Shown piece by piece: positions 24,635 through 32,681 of a stretch of 64,000 nt of DNA; the first letter of the stretch is position 1; each line of letters opens with the position of its first letter. Source of the stretch: CAWUKT01 sp963923035 (lineage in GTDB: Bacteria > Bacteroidota > Bacteroidia > J057 > JADKCL01); the NCBI GenBank assembly GCA_963923035.1, contig CAWUKT010000022.1, positions 1 through 64,000 of the forward strand, in the 5' to 3' direction. The notes under the pieces are model-generated. The model did not search any database, was not told the origin of the DNA, and saw only the letters and a list, made by a program, of their open reading frames with translations. The position numbers and the translations under genes were made by a program.

Positions 24635-24901
24635 TCAATTGGATTGAATGGTGAGGCCCGAAAAGAGCAGGTGCTCGTGGGGCGGGAGCTTGACCATCTT
24701 ACGGGGCGGAATCTTGGATGCGCCAGTTTCTTCAGTGGCAATGGACCGCTGGACAGGTGCTTGCGAATTGCCTGCCAAAATTTTCCGTAATTCAGAACAA
24801 AACTCCTTCACCAATGGTGTGGATTCAATGTTGTCGGTCATCATGTGTATCGTTTCAACTAAGCTATGTTTAAAAGTACGAAGTCCGTTCCACACGGCCA
24901 T
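24635..24901 (-). CDS. Small hypothetical protein, 88 aa or shorter
   Basis: Small protein with no recognised family. The strong terminator just downstream on the same strand supports a real transcript. Candidate starts: ATG at 24901 (MAVWNGLRTFKHSLVET, 88 aa) or the double ATG at 24844/24841 (MMTDNIESTPLVKEFC, 68-69 aa), the latter preceded within 20 bases by TACTTTTA, one mismatch from a -7 box. The C-terminal half, KIPPRKMVKLPPHEHLLFSG, is Pro-rich; the middle (LVKEFCSELRKILAG) is helical. It could be a short regulatory peptide. The rest of the 24444-25186 gap (743 bases) shows only this gene and a plus-strand shadow frame (24515-24790). Confidence 0.55.
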   Translation of the reverse strand: MAVWNGLRTFKHSLVETIHMMTDNIESTPLVKEFCSELRKILAGNSQAPVQRSIATEETGASKIPPRKMVKLPPHEHLLFSGLTIQSN

Positions 24902-25186
24902 ACCCTTTTCGGGACCTTTCTTACGTTGACCATGAACCTTCCGTGAACATTCCTTGACGCAGCCGGGCCCTTATTGCTGATTTTCCGGCCCTCCCCAACG
25001 GGGAAAAAGGGGGGGGGGTGCGATTTTGGGATTTTCAAACGGCTGATAATTAAGAGGTTGTGATGAAAAAGAGGCTGAATTGAATGTCAAAATGGAAGTT
25101 GGAAATTTGGACTTTTGGGAAAAAATTAAGATGAGAGATCGGGGTTGACGGTTTTTTCGGGGAGGTGATTTCTTTAACTTCCTCCC

Positions 25187-25564
25187 ATGGAATCCAATAC
25201 GATCACGATTGCCCTGATTGCCCATGACAGCAAAAAAGTTGACATGGTGGCATTCCTCCGCGATTACGATGAGGTCTTGCACCGGGATGACATCGCTTTG
25301 GTGGCCACCGGCACGACCGGCGGGCACGTAGAGAAAGCTGGCTTTGTGGTTGAGCGCCTGCAAAGTGGGCCGCTGGGCGGGGACGCCCAGATTGCCAGTC
25401 GCCTGGTCGAAGGCCAGGTCCAAATGGTCATTTTCTTCCGCGACCCCCTCGGCAAGCACCCCCACGAGGTCGATGTCTCGATGCTACTGCGCCTCTGTGA
25501 TGTCCACGATGTTCCCCTGGCCACGAATCCTGCGACCGCAAAACTTTTGATGGCCAGTTTATAA
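25187..25564 (+). CDS. mgsA: Methylglyoxal synthase
   Basis: Cytoplasmic methylglyoxal synthase, converting dihydroxyacetone phosphate to methylglyoxal and phosphate (a triosephosphate overflow route). 125 aa. Signature parts: IALIAHDSKK (His13) at the N-terminus, LVATGTTGG phosphate-binding loop at 38-46, GPLGGDAQIA (Asp66, catalytic base region) at 61-70, FFRDPLGKHPHEVDV (Asp86, His93) and LCDVHDVPLATN. Size somewhat shorter than E. coli MgsA (about 150 aa) but complete in the conserved core, lacking only the E. coli-type C-terminal tail. Ten bases before the next gene. Confidence 0.93.
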   Translation: MESNTITIALIAHDSKKVDMVAFLRDYDEVLHRDDIALVATGTTGGHVEKAGFVVERLQSGPLGGDAQIASRLVEGQVQMVIFFRDPLGKHPHEVDVSMLLRLCDVHDVPLATNPATAKLLMASL

Positions 25565-25574
25565 CCCGATTGAC

Positions 25575-26087
25575 ATGCGTTTCTTCATCTGCTGCCTCCT
25601 GCTCTTCCCGTTTTGGGTGAACGCCCAGAATGCTCCTTGTTCCGACCTGGCCTATTCCCAGATGGATTTCTGGTTAGGCGAATGGGACGTATTTGATGTG
25701 AAGGGGAAAAAGGTCGGGGAAAACCGCATCGAGCGGATGTTGGACGGCTGTATGCTCATGGAAAATTGGGAAGGAGCGAGTGGAAGCAAGGGCCACAGCA
25801 TGAATGCCTACAATTCAGCGAAAAAGCAATGGGAGCAATTTTGGGTCGACCAAAGTGGCGGGGTCATCCATTTTACCGGGGCCTGGAACCCCGGGACGGA
25901 ATCGATGGAATTGGAGACCCTGCTGCCGGCCCCGGACGGGACGCCGCTGCGCCAACGATTGGTCTTTACGCCATTGCCCAATGGCGATGTCCACCAGGTC
26001 TGGACGATGTATCCCCGCGCATCGGAGGAGCCCAAAGTCCTATTTGATGGACGTTATAAGCGGAAGGAAACGGATTCGGGAAAATAG
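25575..26087 (+). CDS. Secreted DUF1579-like protein
   Basis: 170 aa with signal peptide (MRFFICCLLLFPFWVNAQ), likely periplasmic. MDFWLGEWDVFDVKGKKVGE followed by IERMLDGCMLMENWEG and SMNAYNSAKKQWEQFWVDQSGG matches the DUF1579 / lipocalin-like FWxGxW pattern, in which an N-terminal LxGxW element and GxS...YN motif precede beta strands. Tail ends YKRKETDSGK. Ten bases downstream of mgsA, so probably co-transcribed, with no functional link evident. Function unknown. Confidence 0.8.
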   Translation: MRFFICCLLLFPFWVNAQNAPCSDLAYSQMDFWLGEWDVFDVKGKKVGENRIERMLDGCMLMENWEGASGSKGHSMNAYNSAKKQWEQFWVDQSGGVIHFTGAWNPGTESMELETLLPAPDGTPLRQRLVFTPLPNGDVHQVWTMYPRASEEPKVLFDGRYKRKETDSGK

Positions 26088-26159
26088 ATCCCCGTAGGAT
26101 TTCCCGCAAATAGCCTTAATTTACCTCCTCAACCGGATGGCTATCCGACCTACTGAACT

Positions 26160-27245
26160 ATGAAGACTACAAATCCTTCGGCCCCGGCGCCGTTTACATT
26201 AGAATATTCACCCAACGTCCCCGAACTCCTCCTCCAATTGCAGTGTACGTTGGCGATCAGCACGTACCAGGCGGGCAAGCTCATCTTCCTGTCTCCCGTG
26301 GATGTGGAGCGCCTGATCCAATTGCCGCGGACCTTTGCAAAGCCCATGGGGATTGGCGTGGAGGGCGACCGGATGGTCCTCGCGACCAAGGACGAAGTCA
26401 TCCTGTTCCGCAATTCGCCGGAATTGGCGACGCATTACCCCCGTTCCCCCGGCACCTACGACTCGTTTTACATGCCCCGCGCCACCTTCTATACCGGGAT
26501 GGTGGACCTTCACGACATCGATTTCGGCTCCGACGGCATCTACGCCGTCAACACGAGCTTTTCCTCCGTGGTGAAGATCACCCCGGATTACAGCTTCGAA
26601 CCTGTCTGGACCCCACCCTTTATTTCGGCCCTCGTTTCCGAAGACCGCTGCCACTTGAATGGCCTGGCCCTCGAAAACGGACGCCCCCGATATGTGACGG
26701 CCTTTGGAACGGGTGATTCCTTCCAAAGCTGGCGCGAGAAAGTGACCGAAGCGGGCATCCTCATGGACATCACCAACAATGAGATGATCGCGACGGGTTT
26801 GAAGATGCCGCATTCCCCGCGGATGTACCAGGGGCATTTGTATGTATTGTTCTCTGCGACGGGCGAACTGGTCCGTTTTGACCTCGATTCCGGTCTGTAC
26901 GAAGTGGTCTATCAGATCAATGGATTTGTGCGCGGCCTGGCCTTCCACGGGGACTATGCCTTCATCGGCTTGTCCCGGCTGCGGAAGAATTCTTCGACCT
27001 TCGCCAAGTTGCCGATTGCGGATTACAGCGATTATGCCGGCGTCGCGATCGTGCACGTCCCCACCGGCGCCTACGTCGGCCGGATCAAGTACAATGCCTC
27101 CGTGGATGAAATCTACGACGTCCAGGTCCTGCCCGGCAGCCTCCGCCCCGGCATCGTGAATACCCAGCGGCCGGAGCACAAGATGGGCCTCCACCTGCCC
27201 GGCGCGACCTTCTGGGCCAATCCCGAAGGTCCGCCCAAGTCCTGA
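26160..27245 (+). CDS. TIGR03032/DUF4915 family protein
   Basis: 361 aa, no signal peptide. Beta-propeller-like sequence with strong TIGR03032 (DUF4915) features: FTLEYSPNVPELLLQLQCTLAISTYQAGKLIFL, RTFAKPMGIGVEGDRMVLATKDEVILF, HDIDFGSDGIYAVNTSFSSV, RCHLNGLALENGRPRYVTAFG, PHSPRMYQGHLYVLFSATGEL and GFVRGLAFHGDYAFIGLSRLR. Such proteins are common in Bacteroidota and cyanobacteria, with no experimentally fixed role. The chosen ATG gives MKTTNPSAPAPFTLEYSPNV, the usual N-terminus. Twenty-two bases upstream of the FG-GAP surface protein; possibly one operon. Note in evidence only fragments are quoted. Confidence 0.86.
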   Translation: MKTTNPSAPAPFTLEYSPNVPELLLQLQCTLAISTYQAGKLIFLSPVDVERLIQLPRTFAKPMGIGVEGDRMVLATKDEVILFRNSPELATHYPRSPGTYDSFYMPRATFYTGMVDLHDIDFGSDGIYAVNTSFSSVVKITPDYSFEPVWTPPFISALVSEDRCHLNGLALENGRPRYVTAFGTGDSFQSWREKVTEAGILMDITNNEMIATGLKMPHSPRMYQGHLYVLFSATGELVRFDLDSGLYEVVYQINGFVRGLAFHGDYAFIGLSRLRKNSSTFAKLPIADYSDYAGVAIVHVPTGAYVGRIKYNASVDEIYDVQVLPGSLRPGIVNTQRPEHKMGLHLPGATFWANPEGPPKS

Positions 27246-27266
27246 CTTACCCCTAATTTTTGAGAT

Positions 27267-28613
27267 ATGAGAAAGAAAATGATTACCCCACAGGTTGCGT
27301 TGCGCCAGTTCAAGGCGCAGGCACGCAAGGCCAACCGGCTGATCCAGTCGGGTGAGCTGGCGCAATTGCCGGTCGCGGAACGCTCCCGGCTGATGCAGCG
27401 GCTCCGCCAGCTGTACCAGGCGCTCCAGGGGCGCTTCAGCCAGCGTCGCCTCCAGCGGGTCCTGGCGGGTGCAGCCCTGTTCATTGGGATCGGGACGACG
27501 GTCCAGGCCCAGAACTTCGCGACCCCGGTCGTCAACCCCTTTGGCCTGACCCCTGCGGGTTCCTATTTCGTCCAGCCGGAAGCCGCCGACCTGGATGGAG
27601 ATGGCGATTTGGACATCTTCCTGGGAGACGATTACAGTTCCTTCCAGTTCTACGAAAACACCGGTACGGCAACGGCCCCGGCGTTTTCTGCGCCCGCTGA
27701 CCAGGCCTTCGGGTTGGATTCGGTCCAGTCCTACTACGGCTTCCTGGCCCTCGCGGACATGGACAACGACGGCGACTTGGATGCCTTCGTCGGCGACGAT
27801 GAACTCGGCGTGTTCTACTACGTCAACATCGGCACGGCCATGGCCCCGAATTTCGACGGCCCCTTCACCGATACCCTCGGCATCACAACTACGCCCTATT
27901 TGCAGACCAACCCCGAATTGGTTGACCTGGACGACGATGGCGATTACGACCTGGTGATCGGGAACTACTACGGCCAGATTGTCTACCACGAGAACACGGG
28001 TGATTCGGTCAACGCGATGTTTGCGGCTGGGGATACCCTGCCCTTCGGAATCGCAGCACCGGCCTACTACGCACTGTCTTCCTTCGGTGACCTGGACCAG
28101 GATGGTGACTACGACCTGTTGTACAGCACCTATCCCTCCGTCTGGACCTACCAGGAGAATACCGGGACGGCGGCGGCTCCGGCCTTCGGCATGGCCCAAA
28201 CGAATCCCTTTGGTTTGCAACCCGGAGCGCCTTTTGCCCAGCCCATGATGGCGGACTTTGACGGCGACGGGGACCTCGATGTGCTCCATTCTCAATCCAC
28301 GACCATTTTCTCCTACTATGAAAATGTCCCCGGGGTAGGAGTGGACGATGAGTTGGCGGGCTTCGAAATGAGCCTCGCGCCCAATCCAGCCGCGGACTTT
28401 GTCCGCTTGCGGGTGGAAGGCGGTCATTTGCCCGACGAAGTCAAGATCGAGGTCTATTCCCTCGAGGGCAAGCGGGTGCTGATGTTAAATGCCACTGCCA
28501 ACGGGGGCAATTTGGACGAAACGATACCGGTTTCGTTGCTGGCTCCGGGGGCTTATGTGGTTCGGATGCTATCCGGCGACAAAGTCTGGCAAGAGCGCTT
28601 TACGCGCCAATAA
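27267..28613 (+). CDS. FG-GAP/VCBS repeat T9SS cargo with long N-region
   Basis: 448-residue surface protein. Residues 1-81 are an unusually long, basic, helical N-region (RQFKAQARKANRLIQSGELA, SRLMQRLRQLYQALQ, FSQRRLQRVL) before the hydrophobic signal core AGAALFIGIGTTVQAQ. Then five to six FG-GAP/VCBS-like repeats with Ca-binding motifs (DLDGDGDLDIFLGDD, DMDNDGDLDAFVGDD, DLDDDGDYDLVIGN, DLDQDGDYDLLYS, DFDGDGDLDVLHS), probably a beta-propeller. The final ~90 residues (GFEMSLAPNPAADFVRLRVE and VEVYSLEGKRVL-like strands, ending VRMLSGDKVWQERFTRQ) are a T9SS type-A sorting domain. Followed by a terminator. The long N-region recurs in related Saprospiria proteins by memory, not checked here. Confidence 0.88.
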   Translation: MRKKMITPQVALRQFKAQARKANRLIQSGELAQLPVAERSRLMQRLRQLYQALQGRFSQRRLQRVLAGAALFIGIGTTVQAQNFATPVVNPFGLTPAGSYFVQPEAADLDGDGDLDIFLGDDYSSFQFYENTGTATAPAFSAPADQAFGLDSVQSYYGFLALADMDNDGDLDAFVGDDELGVFYYVNIGTAMAPNFDGPFTDTLGITTTPYLQTNPELVDLDDDGDYDLVIGNYYGQIVYHENTGDSVNAMFAAGDTLPFGIAAPAYYALSSFGDLDQDGDYDLLYSTYPSVWTYQENTGTAAAPAFGMAQTNPFGLQPGAPFAQPMMADFDGDGDLDVLHSQSTTIFSYYENVPGVGVDDELAGFEMSLAPNPAADFVRLRVEGGHLPDEVKIEVYSLEGKRVLMLNATANGGNLDETIPVSLLAPGAYVVRMLSGDKVWQERFTRQ

Positions 28614-28639
28614 AGCATAGATCAATCACGTATAGAATG

Positions 28640-28670
28640 ACAGGCTGCCTCTGGGTGGCCTGTTCTATTT
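28640..28670 (+). terminator. Terminator after the FG-GAP protein gene
   Basis: ACAGGC (28640-28645) pairs with GCCTGT (28658-28663), with inner CC/GG pairing, followed by TCTATTTTCCC. Confidence 0.7.
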
Positions 28671-28747
28671 TCCCTTGCCCTTAATGGATGAAATTTTTCC
28701 ATTTTTCCCTTTTCCTCCCCATATTGAAAGCACAAGTAGAGATAAGA

Positions 28748-30682
28748 ATGAAGCTGTATACAAAAATTACGATAGGTCTTGTGGCCGGAATCATCATCGG
28801 GTATGTGCTGAATATCATGTACGATGGTGACCCGTTCGAGGCTGCGGACAAGGATCAAAACGGCTTCCTGACCATTCCCGAAGTGCTGGAGTCAGACCTC
28901 CAGATGTACAAGGACGATTTTTTGGTTAAAAGCGCGAAAACGGATGGGAAGCCGTCTGCGGACGATATTGCGCAGCACTACCACCAGGATCGGCTGGAAT
29001 ATCTCCAGGTCGCATTTCCCAATGTTGACCTCGACCAGGACAAGGAACTGACCCGGTTCGAGATTCTGGGCAAAGGGGGCTATTACCAGGAAGCGTTTGG
29101 GGACATGGGAAAATTCAACCGCGCCGATCAGGACACGTCGGGTTCTTTGACGCTGCGGGAAGTGGAGCAGGCATTCTTCTACCAGGGACCCACCCAGAAG
29201 CTCCGCAACTTCAGTGATGCGGATACCGACAAGAACCAGCTGCTGAACCGGAAGGAAATTGTGGCGGCCGGAGCGGCGGCGCGGGACCTGATTGAACGAC
29301 AAGACTATTATGCAGCGGACCTCAGTGGGGATTCGCTGTTGACGTTTCAGGAGTATATCCTCGCTGGAGTCCCCCTGGACGACTACGTGAATTCCAAGGT
29401 CTTTGGCCAGGCCGACCAGAACGGCGACAAGATGATCTCCCGGAATGAAGACCGCTCGGTACGGGGTGCCCAGCGCTTCACGGAGTATACCGATCCCATC
29501 GGTGACATCTTCATCCGCCTCGTCAAGATGGTGGTCGTGCCCCTCATTCTGGCCTCGCTCATCCTCGGTGCCGCCAACCTCGGCGACATCCGCAAGCTGG
29601 GCTCCATGGGCCTGAAGGCATTCGCCTTTTTCACCCTGACCACCGCCGTCGCGGTGACCATCGGGATCTTCGCCGCCAATATCCTCCGTCCCGGAGATGG
29701 CCTGCCCGATGAAAAGAAGAAAGAACTCGTCCAACAATACAGCAAGAGCGCGACCGGCAAGGTCGAATCGGTGACGACGGGTCCGCAACCGTCGGAATTC
29801 AAAAAGATCGTCAAACTCTTTGTGAACATGGTCCCGACCAATCCCATCAAGGCCCTGGCCGAGGGGGATATGCTGGCGATCATCTTCTTTGCGCTGTTCG
29901 CGGGGCTGTGTATCACGTTGATCCCGCCCGAGAAATCGGGCGCCCTGGTCAAAACCATTGAAGGGGTCAACGAGATTGTGCTAAAAATTGTGATGCTGGC
30001 GATGGAGACGGCTCCCTACGGCGTATTCGCCCTGATATTGGGAGTGGTGGCGGAAATGGGCATCGACATCCTGGTGCCGCTCCTGCAATACGGCCTGGTG
30101 GTCGTGGGCGCTTTGGTGGCGCACCTGGCGATTACCCACTTCAGCTTCATTTCTTTCTACCTCCGCCTGAACCCCTTCAAGTTCCTTCGGGCCATCAAGG
30201 AAGCGTTGCTGTTGGGCTTCAGTACGAGCTCATCGAGTGCGACTCTGCCGATCAGCATGAACGTCACCCAGAAGAACCTGGGCGTCTCCAATGAGGTGAG
30301 CAGCTTCGTGCTCCCGCTCGGAGCGACCATCAACATGGACGGGACGGCCCTGTACCAGGGCGTCGCGGCGATCTTCATTGCACAGGTCTACGGCATCGAC
30401 CTCTCGATCAGCGAGCAGCTGATCATGGTCCTGACGGCCACCTTGGCGTCCGTCGGCGCTGCGGGCGTTCCCGGCGCGGGGATGATCACCCTGGCCGTGG
30501 TCCTCGGCACCGCCAATATCCCGATTGAAGGCATCGCGCTGATCTTCGGATTGGACCGGATCCTCGACATGTTCCGGACGGCGGTCAATATTACCGGCGA
30601 CATCACCTGCTCAGCGGTGATGGCCAAGTCTTCGGGCGAGAAAGTCGAAATCTACGATGACCGGGACATGATCCCCGGCTGA
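28748..30682 (+). CDS. Dicarboxylate/amino acid:cation symporter with EF-hand insert
   Basis: Member of the DAACS (glutamate/dicarboxylate symporter, SDF) family, 644 aa from the ATG at 28748 (MKLYTKITIGLVAGIIIGYV). The transport core begins at about residue 230 and contains the hallmark reentrant motifs STSSSSATLPISMNVTQ and ATINMDGTALYQGV plus AAGVPGAGMITLAVVLG. Unusual: between the first membrane helix (about 6-24) and the core lie about 190 residues carrying six EF-hand-like calcium loops: DKDQNGFLTIPE (34-45), DLDQDKELTRFE, DQDTSGSLTLRE, DADTDKNQLLNRKE, DLSGDSLLTFQE, DQNGDKMISRNE. Family proteins are usually near 400-450 aa and lack this. The insert probably faces the periplasm and may couple transport to calcium (inference). 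Substrate not determinable beyond C4-dicarboxylate/glutamate type. Confidence 0.9.
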   Translation: MKLYTKITIGLVAGIIIGYVLNIMYDGDPFEAADKDQNGFLTIPEVLESDLQMYKDDFLVKSAKTDGKPSADDIAQHYHQDRLEYLQVAFPNVDLDQDKELTRFEILGKGGYYQEAFGDMGKFNRADQDTSGSLTLREVEQAFFYQGPTQKLRNFSDADTDKNQLLNRKEIVAAGAAARDLIERQDYYAADLSGDSLLTFQEYILAGVPLDDYVNSKVFGQADQNGDKMISRNEDRSVRGAQRFTEYTDPIGDIFIRLVKMVVVPLILASLILGAANLGDIRKLGSMGLKAFAFFTLTTAVAVTIGIFAANILRPGDGLPDEKKKELVQQYSKSATGKVESVTTGPQPSEFKKIVKLFVNMVPTNPIKALAEGDMLAIIFFALFAGLCITLIPPEKSGALVKTIEGVNEIVLKIVMLAMETAPYGVFALILGVVAEMGIDILVPLLQYGLVVVGALVAHLAITHFSFISFYLRLNPFKFLRAIKEALLLGFSTSSSSATLPISMNVTQKNLGVSNEVSSFVLPLGATINMDGTALYQGVAAIFIAQVYGIDLSISEQLIMVLTATLASVGAAGVPGAGMITLAVVLGTANIPIEGIALIFGLDRILDMFRTAVNITGDITCSAVMAKSSGEKVEIYDDRDMIPG

Positions 30683-30717
30683 TACAACTAAGGAAACCGA
30701 ATTAAAAGTCAACGAAT

Positions 30718-31101
30718 ATGTTAGGAAAAATAATTGGAATCGTCGGCGCGCTGGGAATGACTGCCCCAGCATTGTTGGGAATGCGGGTCCGCCCGGGCCT
30801 TCCGGCCCCCGGTGGAGGTACCCGCCCCCCGATCACAGATGGCGGCCTGGATACGCTTCAGGTCCAAATCGTTTTGGGATTGGCCGTACTGGCGCTAGTC
30901 CTCATGCTGCTGCGCGCCCGGGCAGCCATCCTCCCCGCCGTATTGGGCCTGGGAGTCCTCGCCTGGTACTATGTCGTGGAGATCATGGGCTCTGATGCCC
31001 CGGCCAAACTCGCCCCTTCCGCGGGCAATGGCCTCATCATCGGCGGCGTAGGCTGTGTCCTCGTGGCCATCGGCGCATTCCTCTACAAGCCCAAACGCTA
31101 A
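30718..31101 (+). CDS. Small membrane protein, 127 aa
   Basis: Unrecognised membrane protein. Hydrophobic segments at about 4-20 (KIIGIVGALGMTAPALLG), 49-65 (VQIVLGLAVLALVLMLL), 70-90 (AILPAVLGLGVLAWYYVVEI) and 105-122 (GLIIGGVGCVLVAIGAFLY), separated by a Pro/Gly-rich loop (PGLPAPGGGTRPPITDGG). Ends KPKR. Lies 35 bases downstream of the symporter on the same strand and has a terminator right after it, so it probably closes that transcript. Could be a small accessory subunit, but nothing proves it. Confidence 0.72.
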   Translation: MLGKIIGIVGALGMTAPALLGMRVRPGLPAPGGGTRPPITDGGLDTLQVQIVLGLAVLALVLMLLRARAAILPAVLGLGVLAWYYVVEIMGSDAPAKLAPSAGNGLIIGGVGCVLVAIGAFLYKPKR

Positions 31102-31117
31102 GTTTGGTGCTTTCCTG

Positions 31118-31163
31118 AACCGTTTCCCAAGGCCTGTTTGCGGGCTTTCGGAAACGGTTTTTT
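31118..31163 (+). terminator. Terminator after the 127-aa membrane protein
   Basis: AACCGTTTCC (31118-31127) pairs exactly with GGAAACGGTT (31150-31159), followed by TTTTTT-like run; long 22-base loop. Confidence 0.8.
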
Positions 31164-31181
31164 GCATCCATTCCCATCCTT

Positions 31182-31715
31182 ATGCGCAAAGAAAGCGGTG
31201 CGGTTCCGGCGGAAAAGCGGTGGCTCCAGGTGGGGGCCACGGTCTTGTTGGCGGTGGGCTTGCAGGTGGCGGGCCTCTTCGCGGTGGAGATCGTGGAGAA
31301 AGGCTTATGGGCCATCCTGACGCTGCCCCTGGCGGTGTTGGGGCAAGTCGTGGGCCTGGCGGGTTTACTGCGGGTCCTGGGGGGCGCCCACGGAGCGGTC
31401 TCCCTCGTGGCGGCCCGGGCGGTGGCCGGATTCAGCTTGTTGGGGGCCCTGGCCATGGTGGTGGTGGGCTTGGGATTGGAAGGAAAAAACGAATTGGTGC
31501 TGGCGGGAGGTCCCCTTGTGTTCCTGATGATGGCCTACGGTTGGGGCGTCGGGAGCCTCGTACACCACTGGACTTCCCGGACTTCACTCAAGCCCGGACC
31601 GTCGATCGCCGCCGCCGTGGTGGGCAGCATGGTCATTTTGGCGGGCGTCTACCTGGTCTGGACCCAACTCTGCGCCGATGACCTTTCCCTGAACCTGCTT
31701 TGGGTGGACCTTTGA
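31182..31715 (+). CDS. Membrane protein, 177 aa
   Basis: Unrecognised protein with about five hydrophobic segments: WLQVGATVLLAVGLQVAGLF, ILTLPLAVLGQVVGLAGLL, AVAGFSLLGALAMVVVGLGL, ELVLAGGPLVFLMMAYGWGVGS and SIAAAVVGSMVILAGVYLVW. Cytoplasmic N-terminus (MRKESGAVPAEKR) is basic. No motif identifies a transport or enzymatic role. Isolated between a terminator upstream and a convergent gene downstream (31744). Codon use resembles neighbours. Confidence 0.72.
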   Translation: MRKESGAVPAEKRWLQVGATVLLAVGLQVAGLFAVEIVEKGLWAILTLPLAVLGQVVGLAGLLRVLGGAHGAVSLVAARAVAGFSLLGALAMVVVGLGLEGKNELVLAGGPLVFLMMAYGWGVGSLVHHWTSRTSLKPGPSIAAAVVGSMVILAGVYLVWTQLCADDLSLNLLWVDL

Positions 31716-31743
31716 GGCGAGGGCATTTTCCTACTCCTTTTTC

Positions 31744-32679
31744 CTAGCAGCAATACCCTCCAATATAACTGGCTGCATGTCCCACCAGCTTGCCCTTCCT
31801 GGCGAGCGAACTCAGGAACAAATGCGCGCTGCCCTCGTCGGATTCCAGGACAAAGTCCGGCATGCCATCCCCGTCGAGGTCGCCGGTCCACTTCAGCAGC
31901 GGCAGGTATTGCAGGGGCGTGCCAGTTCCGCAGATCAGTTGCTCCCGTTCGCCCTCGGGCTCGGTCACCCAAATCTGGTAGGTCAGCGGTTGCTTTTCAT
32001 CCTCTCCCCACGTCCAACGGTATTCCAGCACAAATTCTCCCCACAAATCAATGGTCTGCGTTTCCCTGACTTCCTGCCAGGTATTGTCGTTTACGTTGTT
32101 GGGGAGGTCGAGCGCAGGGATGCTTTTCCCCGCCGTCCATTTTCCTCCTACCACCATTCCCCTCAATTTCGCTCCTCCCCAATCGAGTTGCAGGAAGGTC
32201 CCGTCCAATTCGCCGAGGGGGCGCTGGTAAAAGGAAATGTCGACCGGCTCCACCTTGGACTGGCCGTCCTTGGCGACGGAGATGGCGTAGTAGGTAAAAT
32301 CGGGATCGTAGCGGAGGTTGCCCTTGCAGGAAATGTCGCTGTTGAACAAAAGGAAGGGCGTTTTGGTGGCTTCGGGCGTATACTCGCGGCTCAAAAAGGC
32401 GCTGAACGTATAGCCGTTTTTGTTTTTGTACTGCACCTTCTGCCAGCACCCGACGATGTCCCCGACCTTGAACGGGGCAGAAGCCGAGTCGTCCAGGATG
32501 GTCACTTTTTTACCGTAGGGAATGGCGAGCACTTTTCTCCCCTGTAGGTTGGGCCGGGCGCGCATGTTCACGCCGGAAGTCGCGATGACATAGGCCTCGG
32601 CGGGGGGAGGGGCGGGATGGCTTTGGGCGAGGAGGGAGAGGGGGAATAGGAGGACGAATACAAATAGGAGGGTACGCAT
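31744..32679 (-). CDS. Secreted SH3-domain protein
   Basis: 311 aa from ATG 32677-32679 (MRTLLFVFVLLFPLSLLAQ signal); a TTG two codons earlier overlaps the upstream stop. Mature part opens with a bacterial SH3-type domain: AYVIATSGVNMRARPNLQGRK, VTILDDSASAPF and GCWQKVQYKNKNGYTFSAFL, which usually binds peptidoglycan or peptides. The rest has a DLDGDGMPDFVLES calcium-like loop near residue 275 and short mixed regions; ends with a Cys pair (YIGGYCC). Two bases downstream of the NnrE-like gene, so the two are co-transcribed, though a functional tie is not evident. Confidence 0.8.
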   Translation of the reverse strand: MRTLLFVFVLLFPLSLLAQSHPAPPPAEAYVIATSGVNMRARPNLQGRKVLAIPYGKKVTILDDSASAPFKVGDIVGCWQKVQYKNKNGYTFSAFLSREYTPEATKTPFLLFNSDISCKGNLRYDPDFTYYAISVAKDGQSKVEPVDISFYQRPLGELDGTFLQLDWGGAKLRGMVVGGKWTAGKSIPALDLPNNVNDNTWQEVRETQTIDLWGEFVLEYRWTWGEDEKQPLTYQIWVTEPEGEREQLICGTGTPLQYLPLLKWTGDLDGDGMPDFVLESDEGSAHLFLSSLARKGKLVGHAASYIGGYCC

Positions 32680-32681
32680 GG

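Noticed and set aside
24515..24790. Plus-strand frame of 91 codons
   Set aside because: Antisense to the small minus-strand gene at 24635, which has a terminator.
26208..28427. Long minus-strand frame (739 codons)
   Set aside because: Antisense to the TIGR03032 and FG-GAP genes; low-complexity Arg/Val/Gly-rich sequence.
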